Assembly: GCF_020164785.1 (NCBI RefSeq)
Contig: NZ_JAIUGX010000010.1
Span: forward strand, 62,001-126,000
Direction: 5' to 3'
DNA: 64,000 nt
From: Mesorhizobium sp. ES1-1
GTDB taxonomy: Bacteria > Pseudomonadota > Alphaproteobacteria > Rhizobiales > Rhizobiaceae
Position numbers and translations under genes: made by a program. The notes below the pieces were generated by a model that was given only the letters and a program-made list of their open reading frames with translations, ran no database searches and was not told the DNA's origin. Numbering within the stretch: the first letter of the stretch is position 1; every line of letters starts with the position of its first letter. This document shows positions 33,873-42,224 of this stretch, piece by piece.

Positions 33873-33897
33873 GGAACAAGTCTTGATGTTCTGCATT
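33873..33897 (+). promoter_or_regulatory. candidate EcfG promoter of the DUF3072 gene
   Basis: GGAAC (33873-33877), a 16-base spacer and CATT (33894-33897; consensus CGTT) lie 22 bases before the ATG at 33920. The leader includes a GAGG ribosome site. Confidence 0.4.
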
Positions 33898-33919
33898 TGT
33901 TTCGCGAAAGCGAGGTACA

Positions 33920-34138
33920 ATGACCAACACCACCAATCCCAAGGAAGAACCCGTTTCGAATATGGAAAAGGACCCGGACGATTGGGTCAGTGGCGACGAG
34001 CCGATGACCGGGGCCCAGATGTCCTACCTTAAGACGCTCTCCGAGCAGGCCCACGACGACAAAGCGTTCGAGGAGGGACTCTCCAAGGCAGAGGCTTCGA
34101 AGAGAATCGACGCGTTAAAGCAAAAGCTGAAACTCTGA
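33920..34138 (+). CDS. DUF3072 family small protein
   Basis: The 72-aa, highly charged protein carries the DUF3072 core KDPDDWVSGDEPMTGAQMSY and then LKTLSEQA, a helix, and ends LKQKLKL. An internal ATG at 33962 would give the minimal domain, but the ATG at 33920 has GAGG at the right distance. It is cytoplasmic. Function is unknown; these proteins are found in many soil bacteria. A candidate stress promoter lies just upstream, suggesting induction in stationary phase or stress. Confidence 0.8.
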   Translation: MTNTTNPKEEPVSNMEKDPDDWVSGDEPMTGAQMSYLKTLSEQAHDDKAFEEGLSKAEASKRIDALKQKLKL

Positions 34139-34147
34139 CGTCTTAGC

Positions 34148-34212
34148 GGCGGCAGGTGGGGTAGGCCGAAGCGGGTTTACCCCATCACACTCCCCTCTCG
34201 AGTCCTGCCGCC
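34148..34212. repeat. nested inverted repeat after the DUF3072 gene
   Basis: Outer arms GGCGGCAGG (34148-34156) and CCTGCCGCC (34204-34212) are perfect. Inner arms TGGGGTA (34157-34163) and TACCCCA (34178-34184) are also perfect, leaving a one-sided 19-base bulge. It begins 9 bases after the stop and may act as a terminator. The rest of the 310-base gap to 34449 shows nothing further. Confidence 0.4.
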
Positions 34213-34448
34213 AGACGCCTGTAGGTTGAAATCTGGGCCGCCTCGCCAGTTGCAACGCGGAGAGCGGTAACAACTCTGGACAGACATAGGCCTTGGCAAG
34301 GCATTCGGCTTCGGCATTCGTTGCAACCGGCCAATCCAGGTGTCACTGCATCGGATCTCGAAAATCCGAGCTTGCTTGTCGGTTCGGCGCGCGGCCAACC
34401 GTCTTTGAGAAGGAGCCTGCTACAATCTCGGCAAATCAAGGAATGACG

Positions 34449-34868
34449 ATGAGCAAGAAGATCTTTGTGAGCCTGCCCGTTACCAACGTGAACGCATCTC
34501 GGGCTTTCTACGAGTCCCTCGGATTCAAGAACGATCCCAGGTTTCCTGATGAGACAGCCGCCTGGATGGTATGGAGTGAAGACATCAACTTCATGCTGCT
34601 CAGCCAGGCCAAGTGGCGAACCTTGACGACCCGCCCCATCCCGCCATCCACGTCCAGCGAAGTGATGCTTGCCCTCTCCCTGGACAGCCGCGACGCCGTG
34701 GACGCAATGGCAAATGCGGCTGCCGCGAATGGTGGCCAAGCCGACATCAATCCAATCGAGGATCATGGGTTCATGTATACCCGCGACCTCGCTGATCCAG
34801 ACGGCCACGCAGTGGGCGCGATGTGGATGGACGCCGCTGCAATGGCCGCGGGCGACAGGGCGGATTGA
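34449..34868 (+). CDS. VOC family protein (glyoxalase/bleomycin resistance-like)
   Basis: The 139-aa protein has two beta-alpha-beta-beta-beta halves of the vicinal oxygen chelate fold: SLPVTNVNASRAFYESLGF at the start and HGFMYTRDLADPDGHAVGAM near the end, described by the D-P-D-G-H element typical of the fold. AAGGA precedes the ATG at 34449 at good spacing, better than for the ATG at 34443. Members bind a metal and act on diverse substrates, so the reaction is unknown. It stands alone. Confidence 0.85.
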   Translation: MSKKIFVSLPVTNVNASRAFYESLGFKNDPRFPDETAAWMVWSEDINFMLLSQAKWRTLTTRPIPPSTSSEVMLALSLDSRDAVDAMANAAAANGGQADINPIEDHGFMYTRDLADPDGHAVGAMWMDAAAMAAGDRAD

Positions 34869-35011
34869 ACGAGCCTGGCGATTGCGGCTTGATCTCCAGC
34901 CATGGAGCCTAGTTTCAATCCATGGTCCAGGCGAACGTCGCGCCGTCGAAACGGAAATTGCGGGGCGGCACGGAGAATTAACGGCGCGGCGGGATTGCCG
35001 CCGCGGGCCCG

Positions 35012-35251
35012 TTACTCCGAGAAACCGACACTGACGCCGCGCTGCCGAAAATAGGCCTGCATCAGCTTGCGGCCCGAACGGTTGTTCTGCGCCAGTTTGG
35101 TCGGATCGAAAACCGCCTGTTTCACGCCTTCCCGGACCAGCGCCGCCTTCAGTGTCGCGATATGGGCATCAAGGTCGGCGTTGTCTGCCCGCAGTGAGGC
35201 ATAGATGCTCTCGGTCACCTGGGCCACGGTCGGTTCGCTCACGGGGATCAT
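35012..35251 (-). CDS. conserved hypothetical small protein
   Basis: This 79-aa protein is largely helical, with LRADNADLDAHIATLKAAL suggesting an amphipathic or coiled-coil segment and a C-terminal basic part NNRSGRKLMQAYFRQRG. Codon use is typical of the genome. No domain is recognised, and there is no signal peptide. The C-terminal part could contact nucleic acid, but that is speculation. It is a single-gene unit. Confidence 0.6.
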   Translation of the reverse strand: MIPVSEPTVAQVTESIYASLRADNADLDAHIATLKAALVREGVKQAVFDPTKLAQNNRSGRKLMQAYFRQRGVSVGFSE

Positions 35252-35360
35252 CCTTTGGATTGGTCGATCGGCGGCTTAGCATAGATTCGCGGTTCCGCCG
35301 ATACTGATGAGACCGTCAATCAATGGACCGCGCCTGCCAGCAACTGCCGGCCAATCGTGC

Positions 35361-35462
35361 CTAGCCTCCGATCGGTTCGAGGAAAAGCCAATCGCCGCTC
35401 GGGTCGACTTCGCTGCAGCCCTTGTCGATGCATTTTGCGGACTGTCGGAATTGCCCTTTCAC
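35361..35462 (-). CDS. possible 33-aa small protein
   Basis: A GTG-initiated frame encodes a short protein with two cysteines (K-C-I-D-K-G-C-S-E-V-D) and ending WLFLEPIGG. Codon use is gene-like and a GGAGGGAGG purine run lies about 15 bases upstream of the GTG. It fills part of a gap between a hypothetical gene and the PepSY gene. There is no homology evidence. Confidence 0.3.
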   Translation of the reverse strand: MKGQFRQSAKCIDKGCSEVDPSGDWLFLEPIGG

Positions 35463-35550
35463 CCTGAACTCCGGGCCTCCCTCCGCAGGCCGCCACGGAA
35501 CCAACCGGCACGCTGGTGAGTTTCAGTCGGTCAGAACTTGAGGGAAAATC

Positions 35551-35808
35551 ATGCGTAGATTTCTGTTGGCGACCAGCGTCGCCGTTCTTTTCGCCTCCGC
35601 GCCGGCTTTGGCAGCGGATGACACTCCCTTGCCGCCGCCGAACGCCAAGAAACTGTCGGAGATCCTGGCCAAGGTCGAGCAACGCGAAGGCTTCCGATAC
35701 GTGAAGGAGGTCGATTGGGACAAGGACGCCTACATCGTGACCTACTACACGGCCGACAGGGCAAAGGTCGAAATCACCTACGATCCCGTAACCGCCGAAC
35801 CAAAGTAG
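35551..35808 (+). CDS. PepSY domain protein, exported
   Basis: The 85-aa precursor has a signal peptide (cleavage near residue 22, ALA). The mature 60 residues form one PepSY-like unit: LSEILAKVEQREGFRYVKEVDWDKDAYIV, with its E-x-x-x-Y-x-V pattern, and IVTYYTADRAKVEITYDPVT. Such small periplasmic PepSY proteins are thought to bind or inhibit other proteins. AGGGAAAATC precedes the ATG. The divergent or downstream genes give no functional hint. Confidence 0.8.
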   Translation: MRRFLLATSVAVLFASAPALAADDTPLPPPNAKKLSEILAKVEQREGFRYVKEVDWDKDAYIVTYYTADRAKVEITYDPVTAEPK

Positions 35809-36056
35809 GGCGACCAAGTCCTCGTCTTGCTTATGCCTTCGACGGCCGCGCGGGTCTTGCCGGTTCCCGGATTGTCGTAAGGAACGGCTCCCTTCAGACA
35901 ATCGCGGCCGGGTCCCTTATTGGATGTAGCCCTCTCCGGGTCCACGGTTTTGCCAGTGCGCGCGGGGCCCAATCCTCCTTGCCCCAACGGCCCAGCCCTT
36001 GCGCCGATCCGCTTTTGCTGGCTGATTGCCTGATGTACCGAACCGGGGGGTGGGGC

Positions 36057-36533
36057 ATGGCCATGGCCAAGCACGTGTCTAAGCGTGTACTGATGATGTT
36101 GGCCGGATATTTGGTGGCGGTATCCTTCGGCCTGGTCTCTGTGGTGGCAATCTACGCCGTGCTCAGTTTCTTGCCCAATGCGCCCGCCTATTTCGACATT
36201 ATGGGCATTACGCCGATCGCCGCCCTGGCGGTGCCGCCAGTTGCCATGTTCATCTATGCCCTGACGATGGTCGTGACCTGCGCTCAGACGCTTATGTTCG
36301 CGTTGATCGCCGAGTTCTTTTCCTTGCGCAATGCGTTGCTGCATATGGTCTTCGGGGCCGGAGCCGCGGTCGGCGGCATTGCCATGATCTGGCCGCGTGC
36401 GCCGGAAGACATAGACCCCGAGCGCTGGCTCGACATCGGCATCGTAGCCGCCGCCGGCCTTATCGCCGGGCTTGTTTATTGGCTGATTGCCGGAAGGGAC
36501 GCCGGCTTCCGGCGCCCCGTGGCGGGCCGCTGA
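36057..36533 (+). CDS. hypothetical four-helix membrane protein
   Basis: The 158-aa protein has four clear hydrophobic helices (about residues 10-35, 48-72, 78-95 with NALLHMVFGAGAAVGGIAMI near 92-111, and 125-147) and short charged ends. ATG 36057 was chosen because a GGGGGGTGGGG purine stretch precedes it; ATG 36033 or 36063 are possible. No family is recognised with confidence. It converges on the L,D-transpeptidase gene, with stops one base apart. Confidence 0.65.
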   Translation: MAMAKHVSKRVLMMLAGYLVAVSFGLVSVVAIYAVLSFLPNAPAYFDIMGITPIAALAVPPVAMFIYALTMVVTCAQTLMFALIAEFFSLRNALLHMVFGAGAAVGGIAMIWPRAPEDIDPERWLDIGIVAAAGLIAGLVYWLIAGRDAGFRRPVAGR

Positions 36534-36534
36534 A

Positions 36535-38415
36535 TCAGATCGATGGCGACCGCACCGCCTCGGTGGCATCCAAGGCCTGCTTCAGTCTGGAGTCGCGGTC
36601 ATAGACATCGTCGAAATACTCGACCTTTCCCGACATGTCGGGCCAAGCGGTGAAGTAAGCGACGTAGACCGGAATGTTGCGCGTCACATCCTCCGACGAA
36701 TGCCCGTGCTTCAACTTCTCGGCTACATAGTCAACCGACGTGCCAAGCACCGCCGCCGCCATGCCGCGCGGGTCCTGCAATCGAACACAGCCATGGCTCA
36801 GCGCACGCATGTCCTTCTTGAAGAACGCTTTTTGGGGCGTGTCATGCATGTAGATGGCATGCTTGTTGGGGAACAGGATTTTCAATTCACCCAGCGCGTT
36901 GGCCTCGCTTGGCTGCTGGCGCACGTTATAGGGGATCTTTGAGCCATATGCCCCCCAATTGACAGCCGACGAGGGAATGCGTGTGCCTTTCGCGTCGGTC
37001 ACTTCGTAGCCGGCCCGATCGAGATAACCCGGATCGTTGCGCAATCTGGGCAGCATCTCGTTGACGATGATCGACTGCGGCACGCCCCAATAGGGATGGA
37101 AATCGACCTGTTTGATCTGGTCGTAGAAGAAGGCCGTCTGGTTGGTTGTGCGACCGATGACGGCGCGCGTCTTCAGCTGTTCCTGGCCATTGTCGATGTA
37201 GCTCGCCGTAAAGGCCGGCTGATTGATGAAGACACGCGGACTGCCGAGATCGGACGGCAGCCAGCGCAGTTCCTCCAGCGCCACCTGAACCTTGAGAAGC
37301 CTGTCGGCCTTGGACGTGCCGGCAAGCGCGGCGACAGTACGTGGGCCGATGACGCCGTCGCCCTTCATGCCTTGCTTCTGCTGCACGGCCTTGATGACCG
37401 GCACCAGATCGGGGACATAGACCTCGCTGGCCGCGAACCTGGCCAGAACCGCGCCATAGGCGCCACCCATCTCGTCGTCGAGGTCGCGCGCGATCAGCTT
37501 CAGCAGCTTTGGCAGTTCCGGACTTGTCTCGCCGGGCTTGAGCACGAGTTTGGGGTCGACGACGATTTCGTTCTCGGCACTGGCCTGCAAGGATTCCAGT
37601 TCGACGCGCAACGCCTGATATTCGGGATTCTGCGGATGACGCGATTCGAGGTAAGTCCGCACTTCCTGTGTATGCGCCAGGGTCTTCAGCACTCCAACCA
37701 AGTCGAGTGGCTTAGCCGGGAAATCATAGTAGCCGGTTATCCGGTTGGGCTCGACGCGCCCGTTCTGAGCGTCATGGGCGTAGCGAAGCACGCGCGCCGA
37801 AAGAGCCATCTCGAAACGAACGAGCTCTTTCAACTGGGCATTGGCGTCAGCCGGAGATGCACTGGTGGTCGGCACCTGGACCGTATAATCGGCTGGGGTG
37901 AGACCATAGCTGGCGGCTTCACCAAGAACCCGCACCGCGTCCTGCGCCCGATTGTTCGGACCGGATCCGGTGACCCAGATGAAATCCGGATTGGCGGAAT
38001 AGTACGCGATCAGAGCCTTGGCGACATCAGGCTCGGCATAAAGTTCATAGTCGCCCAGCCCGGCAATGGCGTCCCGAAAGGCCGTGCCCGTGGCCGTGGG
38101 GACAAAAGCGGCGTCCTGGGGTGTCGCGGGTTGCGCCGTCGCTGTCAGGGTCGAGAAATCGATGCGGACCAGCCGGTCGGCCTTGTATGTGTAGTATGAT
38201 GGGCTGCTGATTTTCGCACCGCCGGTGGTGGCCGGAGCCTTCGGCTTGTATTTGGGGGGTGGTGGAGGAAATTCGCCCTGCGGAGCGCGCTTGACGCCGC
38301 CGCCGAAAAGCATCTCCAGCAGATTTTGCGCACCGGCATGCGGCACGCCGAGTGCCAGTGTCGCCGTGATCGCCACGAGCGGAACCACGGTTGCCTTGTT
38401 TCGGAGAAATTTCAT
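36535..38415 (-). CDS. L,D-transpeptidase (YkuD) with peptidoglycan-binding domain
   Basis: The 626-aa precursor has a signal peptide cleaved near residue 29 (AGA) and a proline-rich linker (residues 49-62). A long N-terminal scaffold domain, a peptidoglycan-binding-like unit (KQGMKGDGVIGPRTVAALAG near residue 355) and a C-terminal YkuD catalytic domain follow. The active site is HDTP...F and SHGCVRL with nucleophile Cys543. It belongs to the large YcbB/LdtD-like class that makes 3-3 crosslinks or attaches proteins to peptidoglycan in the periplasm. It is a single-gene unit. Confidence 0.9.
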   Translation of the reverse strand: MKFLRNKATVVPLVAITATLALGVPHAGAQNLLEMLFGGGVKRAPQGEFPPPPPKYKPKAPATTGGAKISSPSYYTYKADRLVRIDFSTLTATAQPATPQDAAFVPTATGTAFRDAIAGLGDYELYAEPDVAKALIAYYSANPDFIWVTGSGPNNRAQDAVRVLGEAASYGLTPADYTVQVPTTSASPADANAQLKELVRFEMALSARVLRYAHDAQNGRVEPNRITGYYDFPAKPLDLVGVLKTLAHTQEVRTYLESRHPQNPEYQALRVELESLQASAENEIVVDPKLVLKPGETSPELPKLLKLIARDLDDEMGGAYGAVLARFAASEVYVPDLVPVIKAVQQKQGMKGDGVIGPRTVAALAGTSKADRLLKVQVALEELRWLPSDLGSPRVFINQPAFTASYIDNGQEQLKTRAVIGRTTNQTAFFYDQIKQVDFHPYWGVPQSIIVNEMLPRLRNDPGYLDRAGYEVTDAKGTRIPSSAVNWGAYGSKIPYNVRQQPSEANALGELKILFPNKHAIYMHDTPQKAFFKKDMRALSHGCVRLQDPRGMAAAVLGTSVDYVAEKLKHGHSSEDVTRNIPVYVAYFTAWPDMSGKVEYFDDVYDRDSRLKQALDATEAVRSPSI

Positions 38416-38705
38416 GGATCACCCGCTCCGGCTACAACCGGTTCCCGTTCCGCATCGCTAGACCGTCTCGCTGTCCGCATGGCGGATGTAAGGCGTGACT
38501 ATACCGATTCATACCGATTTCGTTAAGCTTCCATAAATTTTGGAGCGCTTGTTGCAGATCGGTTTCACAACATCGTTACGGTCGGGCTTGTCGCCCATTG
38601 AGTCAAACGCCTGTTGGAACGATCCTGCCGTTAAAGGCGTGACAAAGATGTCTTTTGTACTGCAGATCCTGTCGGCAGCCGAATACCGCAGCTGGAGACG
38701 GTCCG

Positions 38706-39101
38706 ATGAAAAAAGGCTATCGCGAACTGTTGGACGAGGCCAACGCCGAGGTCGAAATGGTGTCGCCCGAAGAAGCGGCAGGACTGCTCGACGATGAAGA
38801 CACAATCTTCGTCGATTTGCGAGACCCACGCGAGGTGGAACGCGACGGCCGGATCCCGGGCGCCAAGCATGTGACCCGCGGAATGCTGGAATTCTGGATC
38901 GATCCCGAAAGCCCCTATCACAAGCCGTTCTTCGCCTCGGGGAAGAGCTTCGTCTTCTTCTGCGCCGGTGGCTGGCGCCCCGCCTTGGCCACCAAGACGG
39001 CACAGGGCATGGGGCTTTCCCCGGTCAGGCACATCCTTGGCGGTTACACCGCCTGGAAGGCCGCAGGTCTGCCAGTCGAGCCGGGCGGGAAGAAGAAATA
39101 G
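38706..39101 (+). CDS. rhodanese-like domain protein
   Basis: The 131-aa protein is a single rhodanese domain: VSPEEAAGLLDDED, IFVDLRDPREVERDGRIPGA, and the active-site loop FFCAGGWRPALA with the persulfide-forming cysteine near residue 90. It can transfer sulfane sulfur to cyanide or other acceptors. There is no signal peptide, so it is cytoplasmic. GGAGA lies before the ATG at 38706. The loop ending W-R-P differs slightly from the common W-R-S of relatives. Confidence 0.9.
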   Translation: MKKGYRELLDEANAEVEMVSPEEAAGLLDDEDTIFVDLRDPREVERDGRIPGAKHVTRGMLEFWIDPESPYHKPFFASGKSFVFFCAGGWRPALATKTAQGMGLSPVRHILGGYTAWKAAGLPVEPGGKKK

Positions 39102-39113
39102 ACTGAATGCAGA

Positions 39114-40025
39114 TCAATGCAGCAGCGCCGGTTCGCGATGCTCTGCGACGAAGCCGACGGCGCGTTCGACAACCCGCTTGTCGGCGAGGATGCGTCGGTG
39201 GCCAAGCCCATCCGCCCAGTAGAGTTTCACATGGCTGCCGGCATTGGCGTAGCGTGTCGCATGATCGCGCGACACTTCACGATCATCCGGCGCGTGGATA
39301 ACCAGGGTCGGCACCGGCGCGTGAGCGAGCTGGCGATCGCCGGTGAATTCGCGCAACGGCCGCCCTGACAGGCGTTCGACGCAATCGGCCATCGCTAGTT
39401 GGGAGCGTGGGCCGACATTGAGCAGGCGGCTGAAGTCGTCGAAGATCGCCGGCAGGGAACTTGGCGCCGCAATCAGGACCAGGCTGTCTGCCGCCAATGG
39501 TTGAATGTTCTTCACGGAACCCGCGATGGCGTTGGCGGCGACGGCGCCGCCGAAGGAATGGCCCACAACGGCCGCGAACGGACCGAACCATTCGCCGGCA
39601 ACGCGTAGCGCATCCACGGCATTGACCATGTTCAGGCGGCGGCCATGCGACTGCCCGTGGCCGGGAAAATCTAAGGAAACCACCCTGTGTCCGGCCGACC
39701 GAAAGCCTTCGATCAAGGCGCGCATGTATTCGGTTCGTGAACGCCACCCGTGGACGACAAGCACGGTGCCTGCCCCCTCCCTGCCCCGCTCCGGCCTGAA
39801 CTCGTGAGCCACGACACAGCCTGTGGCCGTCTTCAGCCGGTGATGGCGCGCCTCGGTCATGAACTGCGCCGCCCGGCCGATGGCGCGGCGTTCACCTTCG
39901 GTCAGCCTCCTGGCGCTTGGCGTGCGGCAGAACAGTTCAAACGCCGCGCGGCCGGAGAGACGCGGAGCGATCCGTTCAGCGGCACCGAACAGACCCCGGA
40001 TGACCTTCAGTCCGAATGATGCCAT
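39114..40025 (-). CDS. alpha/beta hydrolase
   Basis: The 303-aa protein has an alpha/beta hydrolase fold: VLVVHGWRSRTEYM (oxyanion region) near residue 88, the nucleophile elbow GHSFGGAVAAN near residue 158, a late acid in HAPDDREVS and the catalytic histidine in GLGHRRIL. Serine 160 or so is the nucleophile. Substrate is unknown, probably an ester or lactone. It is divergent from a MarR-family gene with 47 bases between, and two MarR-like operators lie in that gap, so it is the likely target of the regulator. Confidence 0.85.
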   Translation of the reverse strand: MASFGLKVIRGLFGAAERIAPRLSGRAAFELFCRTPSARRLTEGERRAIGRAAQFMTEARHHRLKTATGCVVAHEFRPERGREGAGTVLVVHGWRSRTEYMRALIEGFRSAGHRVVSLDFPGHGQSHGRRLNMVNAVDALRVAGEWFGPFAAVVGHSFGGAVAANAIAGSVKNIQPLAADSLVLIAAPSSLPAIFDDFSRLLNVGPRSQLAMADCVERLSGRPLREFTGDRQLAHAPVPTLVIHAPDDREVSRDHATRYANAGSHVKLYWADGLGHRRILADKRVVERAVGFVAEHREPALLH

Positions 40026-40044
40026 AGTTGGAATCCATCCATAC

Positions 40045-40058
40045 GTTCAAGCATGAAC
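40045..40058. promoter_or_regulatory. putative MarR operator 1
   Basis: The palindrome GTTCAAGCATGAAC has perfect 5-bp arms (GTTCA/TGAAC) and a 4-base spacer. It lies in the 47-base gap between the divergent hydrolase and marR-type genes. An identical-arm copy follows 20 bases later. Confidence 0.65.
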
Positions 40059-40064
40059 ATAATA

Positions 40065-40078
40065 GTTCAAAGATGAAC
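40065..40078. promoter_or_regulatory. putative MarR operator 2, covering the marR start codon
   Basis: The palindrome GTTCAAAGATGAAC has the same arms as operator 1 and lies exactly 20 bases away, two helical turns, on the same DNA face. It includes the regulator's ATG (40073-40075), so binding would block its own expression. Confidence 0.65.
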
Positions 40079-40525
40079 AATAAACAAGAGCTACCTTGGG
40101 ACAACCCGCGTTTCCGCAACTGGGTCGCGGTGGCGCGCGCTTGCCATGTGCTGGAGCGCACGCTGGCGGCTAAGCTCGGGCCGCTCGATCTGAAGCCGGC
40201 CCAGCTAGACGTGCTGATGAACCTCTATCGCCACCCAGGCATGTCGCAGCATGATCTTGCCCGCAAGTTGCTTGTCGGCCGCTCCAACATCACTATGCTC
40301 CTGCCGCAACTGGAGACACGCGGGCTGCTGCGCCGCGAGGGCGACGCGAAGGACAAGCGGATCTTGCGGCTTGCCCTGACCGAAGCCGGCGAAGCGCTGC
40401 TGATGCAGGCGTTGAAGGTGCATATGGCGTTGATCGAAAAGGCGATGAGCCAGTCGACACCGGAACAATGCGACCTGATCGGGGACCAGATGCGCAAGAT
40501 CTACGAGGTGCTGAAGGACGCCTGA
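40073..40525 (+). CDS. MarR family transcriptional regulator
   Basis: The 150-aa protein has the MarR layout: an N-terminal dimerisation helix, a winged helix-turn-helix with HDLARKLLVGRSNITMLLPQL, a wing with EGDAKDKRILRLALTEAG (the conserved D-x-R pattern) and a C-terminal dimer helix. The ATG at 40073 begins MNNKQELPW; the longer frame from 40028 includes the operators and is unlikely. MarR proteins are usually autorepressed and respond to small phenolic or oxidant ligands. It probably controls the divergent alpha/beta hydrolase. Confidence 0.9.
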   Translation: MNNKQELPWDNPRFRNWVAVARACHVLERTLAAKLGPLDLKPAQLDVLMNLYRHPGMSQHDLARKLLVGRSNITMLLPQLETRGLLRREGDAKDKRILRLALTEAGEALLMQALKVHMALIEKAMSQSTPEQCDLIGDQMRKIYEVLKDA

Positions 40526-40559
40526 TCGCTTCGGCGTCGATTTGAGGCGGCCGGTGCGC

Positions 40560-40913
40560 TCAGCGGTCCCGGCTCAGGCCTTTTTCGGCGAGTTCCGCAA
40601 GATAGGCATTCCAGCGCTGATCCTTCTCGTGACCGAGCGTATGCAGATAGGTCCAGGTGAAAATGCCAGTGTCGTGGAAATCGTCGAAGGTGATCCGCAC
40701 CGCGTAATTGCCGACCGGCTCGATCTTCAGGATGGCCACATCGCGCTTGCCCGGAACCGTCACGCGTTGTTCGGGCGAATGGCCCTGCACTTCGGCCGAG
40801 GGTGAAGCGACCCGCAGGAGTTCCGCCGTCAGTTCGAACGGCTGGTGGTTGGGAAAGGTGACCGACAGCATTTTGCGGTCCTTGGAGACCCTGAGTTCTT
40901 TTGGGGCGGTCAT
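40560..40913 (-). CDS. DUF971 family protein
   Basis: The 117-aa protein matches DUF971: PKELRVSKDRKMLSVTFPN, a FELTAELLRVASPSAEVQGH segment, and ILKIEPVGNYAVRITFDDFHDTGIFTW, described by its conserved VGNYAVRI.F.D.H.TGI.TW pattern. This is the fold at the N-terminus of gamma-butyrobetaine hydroxylases; free-standing versions occur near iron-sulfur and molybdenum cofactor genes. It lies between a MarR gene and moaA (opposite strand), which fits a link to molybdoenzyme or iron-sulfur maturation. ATG 40913 was chosen; GTG 40931 is an alternative. Confidence 0.85.
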   Translation of the reverse strand: MTAPKELRVSKDRKMLSVTFPNHQPFELTAELLRVASPSAEVQGHSPEQRVTVPGKRDVAILKIEPVGNYAVRITFDDFHDTGIFTWTYLHTLGHEKDQRWNAYLAELAEKGLSRDR

Positions 40914-41111
40914 TCTCTTTGATTCCTGCACGTCCTGCCTTCCCTACGCCGCTTCGCCCAATGGGAATAGTCCCGATACGGCCGACCGACACACGGTGTC
41001 GGCGCAGGACTTTCACCAGAGAGGGAGACGCGGTATCTTGAATGGCGGGACGCTCCGTATCACATAGCAATATACACGAAGCCGTTCACGGCCACGGGAA
41101 ACGCTTGAAGC

Positions 41112-42107
41112 ATGGACATGATCGACCCCTTCGGTCGCACGATCAGCTATCTCAGGGTGTCGGTTACCGACCGCTGCGATTTCCGCTGTACCTATTGCAT
41201 GGCGGAGGACATGGCCTTTCTGCCGAAGAGAGACCTGTTGTCGCTGGAAGAGCTCGACCGGCTCTGCACGGTCTTTATCGAAAAGGGCGTCAAGAGATTG
41301 CGCCTTACCGGCGGTGAACCTCTGGTACGCAAGAACATCATGCATCTGGTGCGTCAGCTGTCGCGGCATCTGAAGAGCGGTGCGCTGGAAGAGCTGACGC
41401 TGACCACCAATGGTTCGCAGCTGTCGCGTTTTGCTGCCGAGCTGGCTGATTGCGGGGTCCGTCGCATCAACGTCTCACTCGACACGCTGGATGCCGACAA
41501 GTTCCACAAGATCACCCGGTGGGGCCATCTCGACAAGGTCATGCAGGGCATCGATGCCGCTCAGGCGGCGGGGCTGCAGGTCAAGCTCAACGCGGTGGCG
41601 CTCAAGGATTTCAACGATGCCGAACTGCCCGACATGATGCGCTGGGCACATGGCCGCGGCATCGACCTGACGGTCATCGAAACCATGCCGATGGGCGAGA
41701 TCGACGCCGACCGCACCGACCAGTACCTGCCGCTGTCGCTGCTGCGTGCCTCATTGGAGCGCCAGTTCACGCTGACCGATATTCCGTTCAAGACGGGTGG
41801 CCCTGCCCGCTATGTCCATGTCGCGGAAACTGGCGGCCGGCTCGGCTTCATAACGCCGATGACGCATAATTTCTGCGAGAGCTGCAACCGCGTCCGGCTG
41901 ACCTGTACCGGCACGCTTTATATGTGCCTTGGGCAAGAGGACGCCGCAGACCTGCGCTCGCCCCTGCGAGCTTCCGAAGGCAATGAACTTCTCGCCGACG
42001 CGATCGACGAGGCCATTGGCCGTAAGCCGAAAGGCCATGATTTCATCATCGACCGCCGCACCAGCCGGCCCTCGGTTTCCAGGCATATGAGCGTAACGGG
42101 CGGCTGA
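41112..42107 (+). CDS. moaA: GTP 3',8-cyclase MoaA
   Basis: MoaA is the radical-SAM enzyme that starts molybdenum cofactor synthesis by rearranging GTP. The N-terminal cluster is RCDFRCTYC (Cys22, Cys26, Cys29). The C-terminal cluster is CESCNRVRLTC. RLTGGEPLVR binds SAM, and the chain ends in the required Gly-Gly (SVTGG). At 331 aa it is normal. It is cytoplasmic. mobA and mobB lie 1.1 kb downstream on the same strand, interrupted by an EamA transporter gene. Confidence 0.95.
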   Translation: MDMIDPFGRTISYLRVSVTDRCDFRCTYCMAEDMAFLPKRDLLSLEELDRLCTVFIEKGVKRLRLTGGEPLVRKNIMHLVRQLSRHLKSGALEELTLTTNGSQLSRFAAELADCGVRRINVSLDTLDADKFHKITRWGHLDKVMQGIDAAQAAGLQVKLNAVALKDFNDAELPDMMRWAHGRGIDLTVIETMPMGEIDADRTDQYLPLSLLRASLERQFTLTDIPFKTGGPARYVHVAETGGRLGFITPMTHNFCESCNRVRLTCTGTLYMCLGQEDAADLRSPLRASEGNELLADAIDEAIGRKPKGHDFIIDRRTSRPSVSRHMSVTGG

Positions 42108-42224
42108 CGCCGCTGCATCTCTCGGATTTGCCACCGCATTCGCCGGCCCGCACCGAGGCGTGGTCTAGCCCTTTGACATTGCTGACTCGTCGCTGGCTGC
42201 TACAGGCTTGGGCAAAGCACAGCG

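Noticed and set aside
38480..38525. Direct repeat ATACCGATTCATACCGATTT upstream of the L,D-transpeptidase as an operator
   Set aside because: Two short copies 10 bases apart, with no palindrome and no regulator gene adjacent; chance cannot be excluded.
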